Notes under the pieces: model-generated
What the model was told of the DNA's origin: nothing
What the model saw: only the letters and a program-made list of their open reading frames with translations
The model's database searches: none
Assembly: GCA_009760855.2 (NCBI GenBank)
Contig: WPIO01000144.1
Coordinates: forward strand, 909,501 to 973,500
Length of the DNA stretch: 64,000 bases
Origin: Cristatella mucedo
Taxonomy: Eukaryota; Bryozoa; Phylactolaemata; Cristatellidae
Direction: 5' to 3'
Made by a program: the position numbers and the translations under genes
In this document: one piece after another, positions 45,785 through 57,694 of the stretch
How positions within the stretch are numbered: position 1 is the first letter of the stretch
Layout: every line of letters begins with the position of its first letter

Positions 45785-45936
45785 CACAAATAATAATAAT
45801 ATAATATAATTCATTTATATAGCGCCACAAGAGAACTTAATCTCTACTCAGTCGCTTCACATATGCCTCGGGGCTCGAGCCCACGACCTCAGGCAGACCT
45901 TGGTCGGGGCGAACACCTTAACCGCTAGACCAAAAC
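45785..45936 (-). mobile_element. SINE-B, well preserved copy
   Basis: Head with A box TGGTCTAGCGGTTAAGG, B box GGGCTCGAGCCC, and tail GGCGCTATATAAATGAAT running into ATT repeats. Nearly co-linear with the 23.8-kb copy. It sits just after an L2 tail at 45.6 kb. Confidence 0.82.
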
Positions 45937-46444
45937 AAATCCATTGCGGCAAAGGGCTGCAGCCGTTACGTGTGCACAAAGCAAAGTCGCAGTGCCACAA
46001 TCACACTGCAAAACGCTCGAAGCAAAATCAAGCGAAATATCAGTTAGCTCTCAACTCAAAGCAAAAGGCAGCTGAGAGACGGCTCGTTCCTCAAAACTCT
46101 TTAGTTGGGATACCCGTAAGTCAAAGTACCTCTATAATGAGCTGGAAGAAAACCGCAACAAATCAATAAGGCATGATCTATCAATAAATAACTAGGGGCC
46201 GCTAGGCCTCACTGGAGCAATAGCTAGTCCCAATCTGGCGTCAAGACTGGAGTTTGCCGACCTCAGTTCTAGACCATCGGGATATGAGGTTCAATAACCA
46301 AAATATTTCAATTAATATTTTAATTAAGCTTGACGGATGGATACGTGCTTTGGAGAGGATGCATGAGAGTTTAAATGAAGAGCAAACCATTCAAAAATCT
46401 GAAAAGAGGAAATACGTACAAGCCCATAACTAACATCAAAGGAG

Positions 46445-46870
46445 TTTAATAGTGATAATATTAATTACAATAAAATTGTATTTGGCCATCAGAGAACCTA
46501 ATCTCTTTCTAGGCAGCTGTAAGTAAAGCATGATCACGAATGTTCAGTGGTAGCATGCTCAATGTCCAAAAACATGACATGTTTAGAGATGACGTTCTCG
46601 AAGTCAGTATGCAGATGTCGTTAGAATAGCATGCCCAGTGTCAGCGTGCATAAGAACACAAAGGATGAATCGCGTGGACTCACTAAATACAATTATAATT
46701 AGATGCATTCGATTTCATGCTTAATCAAGAGCAAGCGAAGCTCAGACAGTTTTGGAGTGAAGTGGTAACCTTACCAATAGCTAGATACCAGTCAAGCTGC
46801 AAAGTTCTGCATCAGCTGCAGAAGATAGCACTGCTCAGGATATAGAGCGGCAAATTTTAAGGAAACTGCG
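46445..46870 (-). mobile_element. L2 LINE 3' part (old)
   Basis: Tail GAACCTAATCTCTTTCTAGG, then 3' untranslated sequence in reverse and a coding scrap at 46.78-46.83 kb (AGCTGCAAAGTTCTGCATCA). Confidence 0.6.
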
Positions 46871-47639
46871 GAATCAGCCGACCTTGATTGCATTTCCACG
46901 AACTTGAAGTGAACAGCACACAGCCCTGGCCGTGATCAATTAACAAAATGCTATGCAGTATCTCTACAGGAGTCTACTCATTTGGGTGAAGAATCGTCGC
47001 AGTAAAGAACAAGCTAATGGAGAATACTCGAGAAATTCTGCAAAACGGGGTTAACTATCAGCCACCGCTGCAGCGGACGAGCCGGCAGCTTCGGCTTCCT
47101 CTGTAGCTTTCCACTGCTAATGCTAGAGTACAGCGATGCTTGTTAGTAGTAGCCCATTTTTAACCACTCCGTCAAAACCATGGTTAGTAATAGCAATAAT
47201 AGCCATGTCTTCAATAATAGTACTGATAATGGCAACGTATTTTGGCAGAGCACGCTGAGCGAACCGAGGTCTGTCTGTCGCTTTACAGCTCTCCGCCAGA
47301 GAAGCAATAAGCAGGAGCAAATAATGGGCGGCGCAAGGCGTCGTGCGATAGGCACGTGCCAAAGGCAAAAATGCAAAAAGCAGCCAAGCATCACGCTTAG
47401 ACAAAGCAAGCAACAGCCCATACGAAGGCACTCAGAGCAGCTGGCTAGCAGGACGCCCGGTTAAAAAAACGTGCACTCGTAAACGGGTGAGCCCCTTGCA
47501 CTCAAAAGTTCACAGGAAAAGGACCAAGCTCACTGTGGACGCTACACACAAGCCTCTCGAGTCCCTGCCGAGCGCGAGTTTCGGAACCAGCAAGCATCGC
47601 AACGGGCAATTCGTTGGAACAGAGCAGGGCCTGGTGATG

Positions 47640-47950
47640 AACACGTGGATTATCAGCTTCACTTTCAAGGTCATCAAATCGATGGGGGCTGATTTGATGT
47701 CAGTCAGTAGTGGATTCCAAGCATTGGGAGCACATTAACTGAAGTCACGGTCTCGGAGAGCTTTTGAAGTTCTATTATAATATATACATATTATTTATAA
47801 TTATAATTATCAGATAAGTATAATTAATAATAATAATAAATACTTCACAATGGAACTGATTATAGTTATAATAATTATAATTAATAATAATAACACGCTT
47901 GGTAAAAGTTCCCTCAGAGAACCAGATCTCTTTCTAGGTGCTTAATTTAT
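47640..47950 (-). mobile_element. L2 pieces and tail
   Basis: A coding scrap at 47.66-47.77 kb (TCCAAGCATTGGGAGCA) and a tail at 47.88-47.95 kb (CAGATCTCTTTCTAGGTGC), embedded in AT-rich DNA. Confidence 0.6.
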
Positions 47951-48052
47951 AACTACAATTAAATAATACTTATAATAATTAAATTATTATTATTTATAAA
48001 ATTATTGTTAAATAATTATAACTGCACAAATATTTATAATTATAATATAATT
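47770..48052. repeat. AT-rich, partly palindromic tract
   Basis: Repeated ATAATTATAATTA-type units with an L2 tail in the middle. Likely grown from the (TAA)n tails of LINEs. Confidence 0.75.
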
Positions 48053-48906
48053 AGATCGGGACACGACCAACCGATCAGAGACAGAAGAGTGGGCGGTCTC
48101 ATGTGACGACAACTTGGATATTCAGGCCAGAGCAAGAGAGCAGGGGGATCCAAAGGCGAGAGACGGAGTCTTGAAGTCGCCCTGCTTCGCTCAAGACAAT
48201 AATAAAGCAAGTACTGCAGTCTCGGACCCGCATCAGCAAAAGCGTGGGGAAACAAAAAGATTTTCAATTGACCTCGTAATCACTTTTGGGCTCTAAGCAA
48301 ATCTAAGGGAAAAAGAACGCTGGTACCACGACAAAGCACCCGACTATCTATGATATCCAACAAAGAAGGAGCCGAGCCGAAGCAATGCATTACATATTCG
48401 GGGAGGAGCCTAAAATAGCCAACCAGTTCTGGTCAGTCAGGGAGGGACCACCCACCTAACCAGCTCACTATCTTCTCCATTTTCCGAATCGGCTGAGTTT
48501 TTGAAGAGACATTCAACTCAATGGAGAAAGTAAAACGTTTTACATGGACGTCGCAGAGTGGTGAGAAAAACCGATTAATATAGTGTCGAAGCTCAAAACG
48601 CAGTGGAAATAGCAGCTAAGGACAAACGGAAAAGAATTTTTTTAAATGCGACTGCAGGAGAACAGAGTCTGCAGTAGCAAGAACTAGGGAGCTTTTCACA
48701 GTCCCTAGTTAGAGCACGGTGAGCTTCAGATTCAAACATATAGCTGAAGACTTATCGAAAAATTATTCACTAAGTAAGGCCGAGGTTAAAAGACATGCTT
48801 GCATAGGAAAAGCCTATTCAAATTGCTACAGTGACTGACTCAATACCAGTAGAGGATAAAAACACTACCACACAATGCCGAGAGGGCTACAAGCGTTTCA
48901 CTGTAC
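47951..48906. other. Intronic DNA after the Roc-COR exon
   Basis: Begins at the candidate donor of the Roc-COR exon. No continuation of the protein is readable before the CARD exons. Confidence 0.4.
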
Positions 48907-50687
48907 CTGGTTTACGCGGATACATCCATAATCCCGGTATGAATTCCTCGCATCCCCAACAGTTATACACAGTTTGAAAATTTCGTTCAGTATCCGACGA
49001 CACCTTTTTGGCCAATTCGTCCAAAGAAACTCTGCAGCCGTCATGCGCTTTTTGCGGCTTGTGGTTAGTATATCTCGGGCATATAATCATGCACAAAGGA
49101 GGAACGCCTTTCCAATGCTGCGAAATATTGTCACCGATGCAGTTCAGCAGTGGTTTCAAAACATTCCAGATATTCTCCTCCTTCGATTGGGAAAATGCAA
49201 TTACATCCAAGGTGCTGTCGACACGCTTAACGATAATTTGCACCAGGTTGACTGCGAACAGTACTCCATCCTTCCAAGCCAAAGAACGCTAGCGGCATGC
49301 ACTTTTCAATGAAAAAGAGACGCACGTGAATACAAGGACTGCGAGACGATTCTTGTAACCATTCTGCTAACTTAGGCAGTGGTTCATCCATAAGATTACT
49401 GGTCAATATGTATTGGTTATCATCAACCTTATTAATCATGAGAAAATGCTGCATAAAGCTGGCAACAACTGGCACACGCTTTTTATTTCCCAGCAACAAA
49501 CCAAAGAAAGTCTCACCGAGAAACCCGCGAGTGTATTCCTTTTTTTCATAACTATAGTAGTCCTTGCTCAAATACTTTAGCATTTCTTCGCAATTGTCGT
49601 GGTGTAATACCTTCTTTAATTCGTCAACAATGAGCCGAGGTTGATGAAATATCAAGTGTTTAAGAGACTCGCAGCTCTCTAACCATATAATCTGGGATGT
49701 AGCCACAAGAGAACGAAGTATGACTTCCAGTTTGGAGTCATCTCGCTCATGATCAAAGTACTTTCCATATACTTCTTTCACTTGTTGCCATTCCAGATAT
49801 GGCTGATCCTCGCTTGACGGATGCTCTTTAATCTCTTTCATTATACGGCACCAAGATGTGGGGTATTGCACATTTTGCTTAAGTTTATTCTCGATCAATG
49901 AAAACAGCTTAGACAAGCCACTATCCCGATTCCCAATGAATTGCTCTGTGCAGCTAAGCGACATGATCGGAATATCAACAGAAGATAATGTAGTCAACGA
50001 CTGATCGAGACCCTTGATGGAATCTGGATAACAAACATTTTCTCCGAGTCCATTGATGTGACAAGTAAGATCTTGCACAGCAGACTTTTTAATTTCCGAT
50101 ACATAACTCTCCATATCTTTCAATCTGGCTTTGACAATTTCAGCTTCAACTTGATCGGCGTGGGTTCCAACTATGATCACCCGGATATCGGTTGACTTGG
50201 CAAACACAGTCATAAGCCACTTTTTTACCTGATTCTTCTGCTCCTCAAAATCTTTTTCAGCCATGCTGTATGCTATTAGGCAAAGACCGTTGTTAGGTAA
50301 AAATATTGGAACCACTTTATGATAAATTTCATGACCTCCAAAGTCATTCACTATCACGACCGAATCTCCAATTTTCGAAAGGTTCTGGTCAATCACACGA
50401 GTTCTGTCTTCTGCTGCACAAGCTGAGAGTCGCCCCAAACGCAAAGACTGGGCGATGCTAGTCTTTCCAGCACCAGTGTTGCCAAGCATGTTTATGGTGT
50501 CAGTGCAAAGCGATTCTTTTCCTTGAATACCATCTCGGAAGTACTTCCGAATAGCTTCCATTCCTTGGTCACACACTTCACTAGGCGGGAAAATCATTCG
50601 GTTTTTTGTCAAGTCAAGCTTAACCAGCGAAGTGCCTGCGACTTCTTCTGGCAGCTCACTTATCATATTTGTATTTGCGTTTCCATC
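48907..50687 (-). CDS. Roco-family gene, Roc GTPase and COR exon (with a frame break in COR)
   Basis: After acceptor TTTTTAG the exon opens with the end of the LRR array (LVKLDLTKNRMIFPP). Counting from the Met at 50666, a Ras-like Roc GTPase follows: P-loop GNTGAGKTS at 62-70, switch-I Thr near 89, switch-II DFGGHE at 108-113 and base-binding THAD at 168-171. All key GTP-binding motifs are intact. A COR dimerisation domain begins near residue 285 (YPTSWCRIMKEI, YLEWQQVKEVY) and reaches IHVRLFFIEKCMPLAFF. Here the frame runs to a stop at 49227, while the expected COR continuation (AWKDGVLFAVNL onward) is read in another frame from about 49290 down to 48907, where a possible donor CCAG|GTACAG ends the exon in phase 1. 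About 15-25 residues of the COR-B core also seem to be missing at the junction. The cause may be a small deletion, a pseudogene lesion or an assembly error. Roco proteins of this kind act in signalling and innate immunity. Confidence 0.88.
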
Positions 50688-51949
50688 CTAAAAATAAAGA
50701 GAGCTCAACTGATGGATAAGCCATGGTGGGAATGACAGCTCAGCAATCGCAAAACTCAATGTTTTATCCACACTATTATGAAGCATTGAAGAAGAAATGC
50801 AGATTTGTTGAGCTAAGGTATATTAAGGAATTCCCATCCTGCATAACTGTAAGTAGACTCTGCCAAAGAGATAGCCTTTAGCCTCTAAAGGTTATTAATA
50901 ATTGCAAGAGCCTGCATTAGTTTGTTGTAATATGAGGCTGACGGCAAGTACCTACCTGTTTGATCACGTTGCTTATTACTACTGCAGGTGAGTTAGCGAA
51001 TAAAAAACGAAATGGCTCAGCAGAATAGACCATATTGCAATAGCTATAATTTTTGTAATTCTAAACATGACACGGCAGGAGGAAAACGGCATTAAACTTA
51101 AACATCCCTCCCAAGTCGTGACAAATATTAAGAAAGTACAGACATGATTGGCGAACGGAAACTAACCATGATATCTCTATTTCGATTTCAGATTGTTCTT
51201 GATGGAGCGAAGGGACCTTTTAAAAGCCTCCTCCTCAATATGAAAAGACAGCTCCAGCGACTGCCTGTCAAGACTTTCTACAGCCGAAAAAAATCAGACG
51301 CACATCCTCTGCCTGGTAGAACTTAATTGGAAAAAGGCAAGCCACGTGAGTGAAACACTGGACCGCATTACGACAATCCCACTAGGAGCATTAACCTTGT
51401 TCTTTTTAGCCATGAAGTGCATGTCTTCATTTTCATGGCTTGATTATCGAACAAGTAACGAAATTATTCTAGGCTAGTGATTGCGTGTGTGTGCGTGCGT
51501 ACATAATTAAACGTACAAGAATACTAAAAAGATACGTGCAACATTTAACATGTCTAATTTATCTCTTTTTCGTCTGATATAATTGGTAATATTAGTTCAA
51601 TTGTGACTACGGGATGTCATGCAGTACTCAGATGGCTCTAAAAATTTAAAAATTGCATTTTGATAGTTTTGAACAGTCTTTCAAAACCATAACTACGAAA
51701 ATAATGTATTTAGAAATACATAATCCCTATTTTCAGAAATTCAAAATTCGTTATATATTCTGGAACTGAGTAGCAATGATAATCCAAGAACGACTATACA
51801 CCTATAAATATTGCTAAAACGGGTACTTATATGAGCACATTACAATGGTTTTGCTTGAACCAATTGTCTTTTAGGTTAGTAAGACAGATTTGAAGAAATG
51901 GCTGGACAGAAAAATAAGTGATAGGATAGCCGTCTTTGCAAGCTGCTTA
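50688..51949. other. Intronic AT-rich DNA
   Basis: First part of the 10-kb intron before the Roc exon (minus orientation). No LRR exon found. The same applies to 52.64-53.64 and 55.15-55.67 kb. Confidence 0.4.
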
Positions 51950-52629
51950 ATTGTAACCGGACAATGTGGTTCTAGACAATTCGTCACGGACAAATCGGAG
52001 CGGATGATTCGGCACCGGACAATTTGGAGCGGACGATTCGGGACCAAAAAACAGGTAATTCGGAGCAGACAATTCTGAGCAGACAATTTGCAATGTATTT
52101 ATTTTATATGTAAAAAGCAGTATAAACACGCTTTTACTTAGTAAGTACATAGTTTTGAAACCTACACGCTTTCAATTAACCAAGACATTTAATTACACAA
52201 TAAGTGAGTACATAGTTGCTAGGGGGATCAGTTTATATAAGCATGACTGAAAAGGTCAGTGGACAGACACCTTTGGAACTTTAAACTTGCAAGTCCAGCA
52301 TTATAGTCTGTGAGAAATTATGGATTGTAGTTAGTTATTTCGATAGTTGTAGTTTTTTCAAATGTGATTTTGTGCAAGAGTTGCTGGTATTTGCTATGAC
52401 TTTTTTGTAGTAAGCTAAATAAACTTTACTTTGTACAGTATTATAGTTCTATTAAACATGATTAATAAAAAAATCGCTTAAATTTCAAAAAGATATATTT
52501 TAAATACCCTTTTCCGAATTGTCCGCTTTGAATTGTCCACTCCAAAATATCCGCTCCAAAATGTCCGCTCCGAATTATCCATGACGAATGTCTGCTCCGA
52601 ATTGTCCTGAGCCTAATTGTCCTAGAACC
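51950..52629. mobile_element. Foldback-type non-autonomous DNA element
   Basis: Two arrays in opposite orientation: at 51.95-52.09 kb repeats of the form CGGAGCGGACAATT, and at 52.51-52.63 kb their reverse complement (AATTGTCCGCTCC-like). They enclose about 420 bp of AT-rich non-coding DNA. The outer arms share GGTTCTAG-ACAATT. The heptamer CTGCTTA occurs at 51943-51949 and 52630-52636 and may be the target duplication. Long inverted arms built from short tandem units are the hallmark of foldback elements. No transposase is encoded. Confidence 0.72.
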
Positions 52630-53639
52630 CTGCTTAGTACGGATACAGTACAGATCGGAGAGAAGTCTTACAGTGTGGCACAATAGAATCTTTCTAAAAT
52701 GCATACATTTACTATGCCTTTGAATCTTCTAAAGCAGTTGCCATTTTAATGGAAGAGTAACATGATCAATGATGCTCAGATGAACAGTCTTCGGCTGATT
52801 CATTTTGATAGGGCAATGATTATCTTATCTTAACTTGCACAGTCATAAACAGGTTACAAGCTGAATTGACCAATAACTTGGGCTGTAGCTAGTTCTGTCA
52901 CACAATAGTTCTTGAGCTCTAATATTCTGGAGTGACGAGCATTCAACTTCTGCCGGACCACGAAAATACTAGCAAATATCTGACCACTGATCGTTCATAT
53001 AATAATTCATGGAGTTCGATCACTAACGGAACAGTTCAGGGTTTGTGCTGTAACAAAATTTACTTTTGCTCGTATGCTGGGGATTTTAATATACATCAAA
53101 TTTAAATGTTTACATAAATAAGGTCGTTGCAAACGCTCTGTGATCCCTTCCTAAATTTAGTTACACAAAACGCTTTTAAAACAATGTGAGTGTGTAAAGG
53201 CCACATTTGAATGGATGGGCAGGGTTAGAACTTTAAGCAAATGATATGAAGGCGATAAGCTAGCCAATTTATTAAGGACAAAAATAGCAGTCTCTAGGAA
53301 ACTTGAGAATTTAATCCAGGGACAGGGCAAGGCCAGAATATTGCTACGTACGTTCGAAAAAACTTTGGGTTTCCTGTTCCAAATCTTCATTTCGCAAATA
53401 GGCATATTAACAAATCCTGCGAACTCAAAGCATCACTATTTTCCTCATGAATTAGGACTTTTTTAACAAGTGTAAAATAGATCATACATTTGTGACATTC
53501 GAGATCTTTTTTTTGTAACTACTTCCTCCACTCGTGCCAGCCTCTAAAATATTATGCTTGCAGGTAGCGATTGCTAATAACATTAGCGATGGTTATGGAT
53601 CATTTCACAGTATCTCAGTAAGGGAATATAGAGCATTAA

Positions 53640-53785
53640 TAGTAGTGGTTATGCTCCCAATGCTTCGAACACACTACCAATGCACACCACAACTTCCATT
53701 GACATGACGACGTTTTAAAATAAGCTTAAAATGCACCTGCTTATTGCAGGACTTGGTGGGTCTTTATGATTCGTTTGACTTGAGC
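53640..53785 (+). mobile_element. L2 C-terminal fragment (old)
   Basis: Reads YAPNASNTLPMHTTTSIDMT and LKMHLLIAGLGGSL, a decayed version of the L2 protein end. Confidence 0.6.
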
Positions 53786-53989
53786 ATATAGCTGTGTACA
53801 CTATGACTGCGTTTTGAGGATGTTACCACAAATGACTTGGTTAGTACATTCCATACAGCATCTGTAAAGTTCTCAGATTGGCATTTTGTTTTCTGAAGGT
53901 TGCACATAAATGCGTTGTAATTAGTGAAATGTGGACTCTGTAATAATGGAATAATGGCTACTACTGGAATAATGACTCCGTGCTTGGTA

Positions 53990-55150
53990 TGCTTCATTTC
54001 AAGGCCGACACTCTCCTTGCAGCAGATGTGACCACCAAACATAATGTAGGCTTCCACTTCAATGCAGATGTCTGTCAGTTGTATTTTCGTTCTGATCCTG
54101 TACAGCACTGCAGGTTGATGAACAATCCCAGCTCCATCGCTGCATGTATTGATGACAGATACACACAGATTAAAGAAAATATTTTAAAATCAAATAACTG
54201 TAAACCGACTTACTAGCCAGTAGCAATAAACCAAGAAATTGTACTCAGAAACCGAACTACTTAATGTTCTAAATCGACTCCACCAGCATATCTCATGTTA
54301 CGGCTGCACGAAATCCAAGTGTTTAGTCTAAAGTAACCTAGCAATAGAAATATACATTGCAGCAAAGTAGAGTCCGAGTTTTAGTCTGCCTAATTTTAAC
54401 ATAATAAATAGGTGACAGGAGTCATGCCAGGCTAAAGAAGAATGCTACATCTAACTGTTTCAATCCATTTGTAACATCCAGCTTCAAATTCCGCCACTAT
54501 CAGCTTGCCAGTATATTGAGCTGTGAAAAATCAGGTACTTACGGCTACAGCCGAACTCAGCACATCGGCTTGTCTGTTGTCGAGACTTTCGCAGTTGCAA
54601 ATCACGCCCCCTTTGGCCACCGATCACAGATTTGCAATTTAGAAGTGCCTATGTTTCAAGGATGGGTCCGTCACTTTAGGATCACTTCATTATCTGGCTA
54701 CAGCCCGCCTATCGGAACTACTGCCATACCTCGGAACTACCGATACTTTGCATCGTACCACCGGATTTTCCGAATTAACCCCTCTGACAAAACATTTCTC
54801 ATACTTTCTATGTTTCCAAAACACGAACTGAATATTGACTGACGGTTATACAAAGTAATCGACCTGACAAAAATTTAAAAAGCTTGAAAACCACAATAAT
54901 TCACAGCATTAGGTTAATATTTGTGATTCGTCCTTGGCTTTTTTACGCAAGCTGACATTGTGCATGATGCGATTTCTTAATTTTGCATTCTAACCCTTGG
55001 CATGTCTCCTTTAACCGGACTAACCTCGTTGAAGTTGTTTAGGCTACCACTAACAATGCGATCGTGCTTCGTTTGTAGCATGTGTACAGTGCCTAGATTG
55101 AGAGTAAGTTTTCAGAGGTCGTTATACGAATGCATTATTGCTATTATCCG
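53990..55150 (+). mobile_element. L2 LINE, heavily decayed copy
   Basis: Begins around the catalytic block (HNVGFHFNADVCQLYF for the usual GFHFYADDTQLYL) and keeps scattered matches through the 3' untranslated region to a tail at 55.08-55.15 kb (TGCCTAGATTGAGAGTAAG, then ATTATT). Poorly aligned in the middle. Confidence 0.55.
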
Positions 55151-55675
55151 GAAACGTCAACCTGAGTAGGATAAATGTTGATGATTTAAGTTCCGAGAAT
55201 ACAAGTCTCTTTGAATGTTCTGTTTTTTCTAAATAGTCATGCGTATACGCGGTTTGGGGAATATCTGATTGCAGGCTATTTCGGCACGAAGCATCAGTTT
55301 GGCCCGTGAGAAGGAATGCTGCTGGACCATTGCCAAGTCGGGTATGACTTAGCTGGCTGCTAGACTCGGAGTGAAGGCTCACCGAGAGAGGCGTCGAGCT
55401 AGCTAAGTGGCTCGTATATGTAGTCACATTTTTGGAAACCTGTTCATTAAAGTTAGCTCGGAGTGCAATTTAAGAAATTGCCGAAAGAATAGGCCCAGCT
55501 GTATGGGGCGCTTAAAAAGGTGTTTGCAGGACTTGCAGGTGAGGAGAGGCCGGTCAACTATGGCACAAACCAAAAAAACTTTAAACTAAACTACTCTGTT
55601 GCAGTGAAATAACCAGTAACCCGTTCTGGATGTAAATATATGGTAAAAAACCTTCAAGCCTGAGTGAAAGTAGGC

Positions 55676-55883
55676 TCTGCTATAAAGATAATTGGCAGTT
55701 TTGCTGGGCCTTCCCTTACTTCGAAAATGTCTATAACACACTGGTAGAAAAAGCAGCCTCCTGGCTCTGGGGGATAGCTCCTCCAATCAGGGAAAATCAC
55801 CAGAGACATAGACCATTCACCTAAATTTTGCAATCCATAACTTTGATGAAGCTGGTCATATGCACTAACGTAAACAATGGCAG
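55676..55883 (-). other. Open segment without recognised domain in a Roco intron
   Basis: A minus-strand frame of nearly 70 codons rich in aromatic residues (SYGLQNLGEWSMSLVIF, then DWRSYPPEPGGCFFYQC). It sits just left of the gypsy relic on the opposite strand. The composition looks protein-like but I recognise no family. It may be transposon-derived. Confidence 0.18.
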
Positions 55884-56139
55884 GGGTTGAGTTTTAGAAT
55901 GGGGCGGCTAACGCTCCTGCTCCCTTTGGAGCAGTATCCCTAGCTCTCAGCTCGGGCAAGAGCCTTAAATCTTCTCTTCACAAACTACCCTACACCTTCA
56001 ACCAGTCCCAATACCGAACTCGCAGGGAGCCATTTTATGTGACTGCTCTACTCGCCACAATCGCTCACATACGTGCCGGCCGCTTTCTGTCGACGAATCT
56101 TCGACAAAATGCACGAACTTCCACATCTCGGAATAGGAG

Positions 56140-57240
56140 ATACACTGCGTCAGATCGCATCATATGTGTGGCATATAAGAATTCAGACATTTGCTTTTTA
56201 GCCCGAACCTGCATCGAATGACGTTGCCCTCGGCATACTTCAACACCTGACCGGCAGTTTCCCCCAAGTTGTGTTAATTCAATCACGTTCACGAACACCT
56301 CGTCGGCTCACTGTCTCACAACGATGGCACTTCAATATCGACCTACGGTGGTCGACCGTTTCACTGGCTGGCCTCATGCATTTTCTCTGGCCGACATATA
56401 TGCTTCCACCGTCACCCAAGCATTTGTCGACGGTTGTATATCAAGCTACGGCATTTCTGAGAGGCTGACTTCTGACCAGGGAGGACGATTCGAGTTGTTC
56501 CTGTGGCTTGAACTAATAAAATCCACAGCAATGCAGCAAATTCGTACTGTAGCTTACTAACAGGCCGCTTAGGGTTTGGTAGAGTACCTGAACCGACAGC
56601 TCAAGGCAGCACTCATTGCAGGCACGTTGCAGTCCACATTCATGGCTTAAGTCACAGCTTCTCGAAATTGGCACTCCTAAAAAGTCTTAAATATATATAA
56701 CATTTCTAACTCGTTTTGTAAGTGCCCCAAGAGAATTTCAGGTACACTATTAAGGAACTCTATCAGCCGCTTCACATATGCCTTGGGGCTCGAGCCCACG
56801 ATCAAAGCCAGACCAAGGTCGGGCGAACACCTTAACCACTCGACCAAACCAGCTAAGCAACATCGGCCACCCATCAGCCAAGCTAGTCTATAGGGAGAAG
56901 CAGTGATTGCCTTGGGGGTTTCTTAAGTGCAGCCGAGACTCCGGCCTGCAGATCAGACGTCGCCCTATTTTTCAAGACACCAATCGAATACATGAGCAGC
57001 CTTAGCACTGTACCACCTCCAGATTCAGCTGGCCTATCTTACGTTCGGACGACCTGCAGCATTTCGCCCAAGTCTTTGTGCATAACGACACTGCTCGTAG
57101 ACCACCCTAGCCATCCTGCGACGGCCAATACATTGTGCTCGAATGGGCAGAAAAAAACATTTTCCCGTTAACTTCACCGGCCTCCGACTAGATGTTTCAA
57201 TCGACCTGCTGAAGCCCACATATGTCGATGATAGTTAAAC
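56140..57240 (+). pseudogene. Ty3/gypsy retrotransposon integrase relic, interrupted by a SINE
   Basis: Pieces of a gypsy pol C-terminus in order: part of the integrase zinc-binding region (ARTCIE then PRHTSTP), the catalytic core (VDRFTGWPHAFSLADIYAST, GISERLTSDQGGRFE, with the second catalytic Asp in SDQG), the region of the catalytic Glu (LVEYLNRQLKAAL), and the C-terminal domain (QVFVHNDTARRP then SIDLLKPTYVDDS). The pattern resembles the CsRn1-like clade of animal gypsy elements. Stops and frameshifts are frequent and the first core Asp is not visible. A SINE-B copy splits the relic at 56.69-56.86 kb. Reverse transcriptase, gag and LTRs were not recognised. It lies antisense in a Roco intron. 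Confidence 0.75.
56688..56862 (-). mobile_element. SINE-B copy inserted in the gypsy relic
   Basis: A tRNA-derived SINE in reverse orientation: A-box region (TTTGGTCGAGTGGTTAAGG), B-box GGGCTCGAGCCC, and an L2-like tail (AAGCGGCTGATAGAG and GGGGCACTTACAAAA). The gypsy sequence continues on both sides, so the SINE arrived later. The tail contains a small internal duplication. Confidence 0.75.
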
Positions 57241-57694
57241 CAAAACAGGCCACAAGCACAATTTTGGTATTGCCAGAATCTCTGTCGGCTGCACCAAGAA
57301 CATATCCTACACCTACTTCAGAGCAATACCTTTCATCAGAGTCACCCAATCTCACAATATTGCCCCTTGTAGGAAACGCCGTCTGGCCCTGCTTATGCTT
57401 TCCCCCAGCGTTTCGGATTACATCATTCAAGGTTATCACATATCAATTGGAGGAACCGTTGTGGACTCATTAAGTTGCCCAGCCCTAGGCTGACCAGGGC
57501 AGGAGTGCATAATGCCTCTGCAGCCTTGTCCGTTCTTGCCGAACGGGTGAAAACATTACTAGATGGCCGGGAAGTAATGTGATTCTTTGCCAACGGGCAG
57601 TTTTTTTCAGCTCTCACAGCCGTGAGCTGACATGCCGTCCGTCTCCAGCTCCCTGAACTGCACGTAGAGAGAAGAACCTTACTAGTTTTATTAC

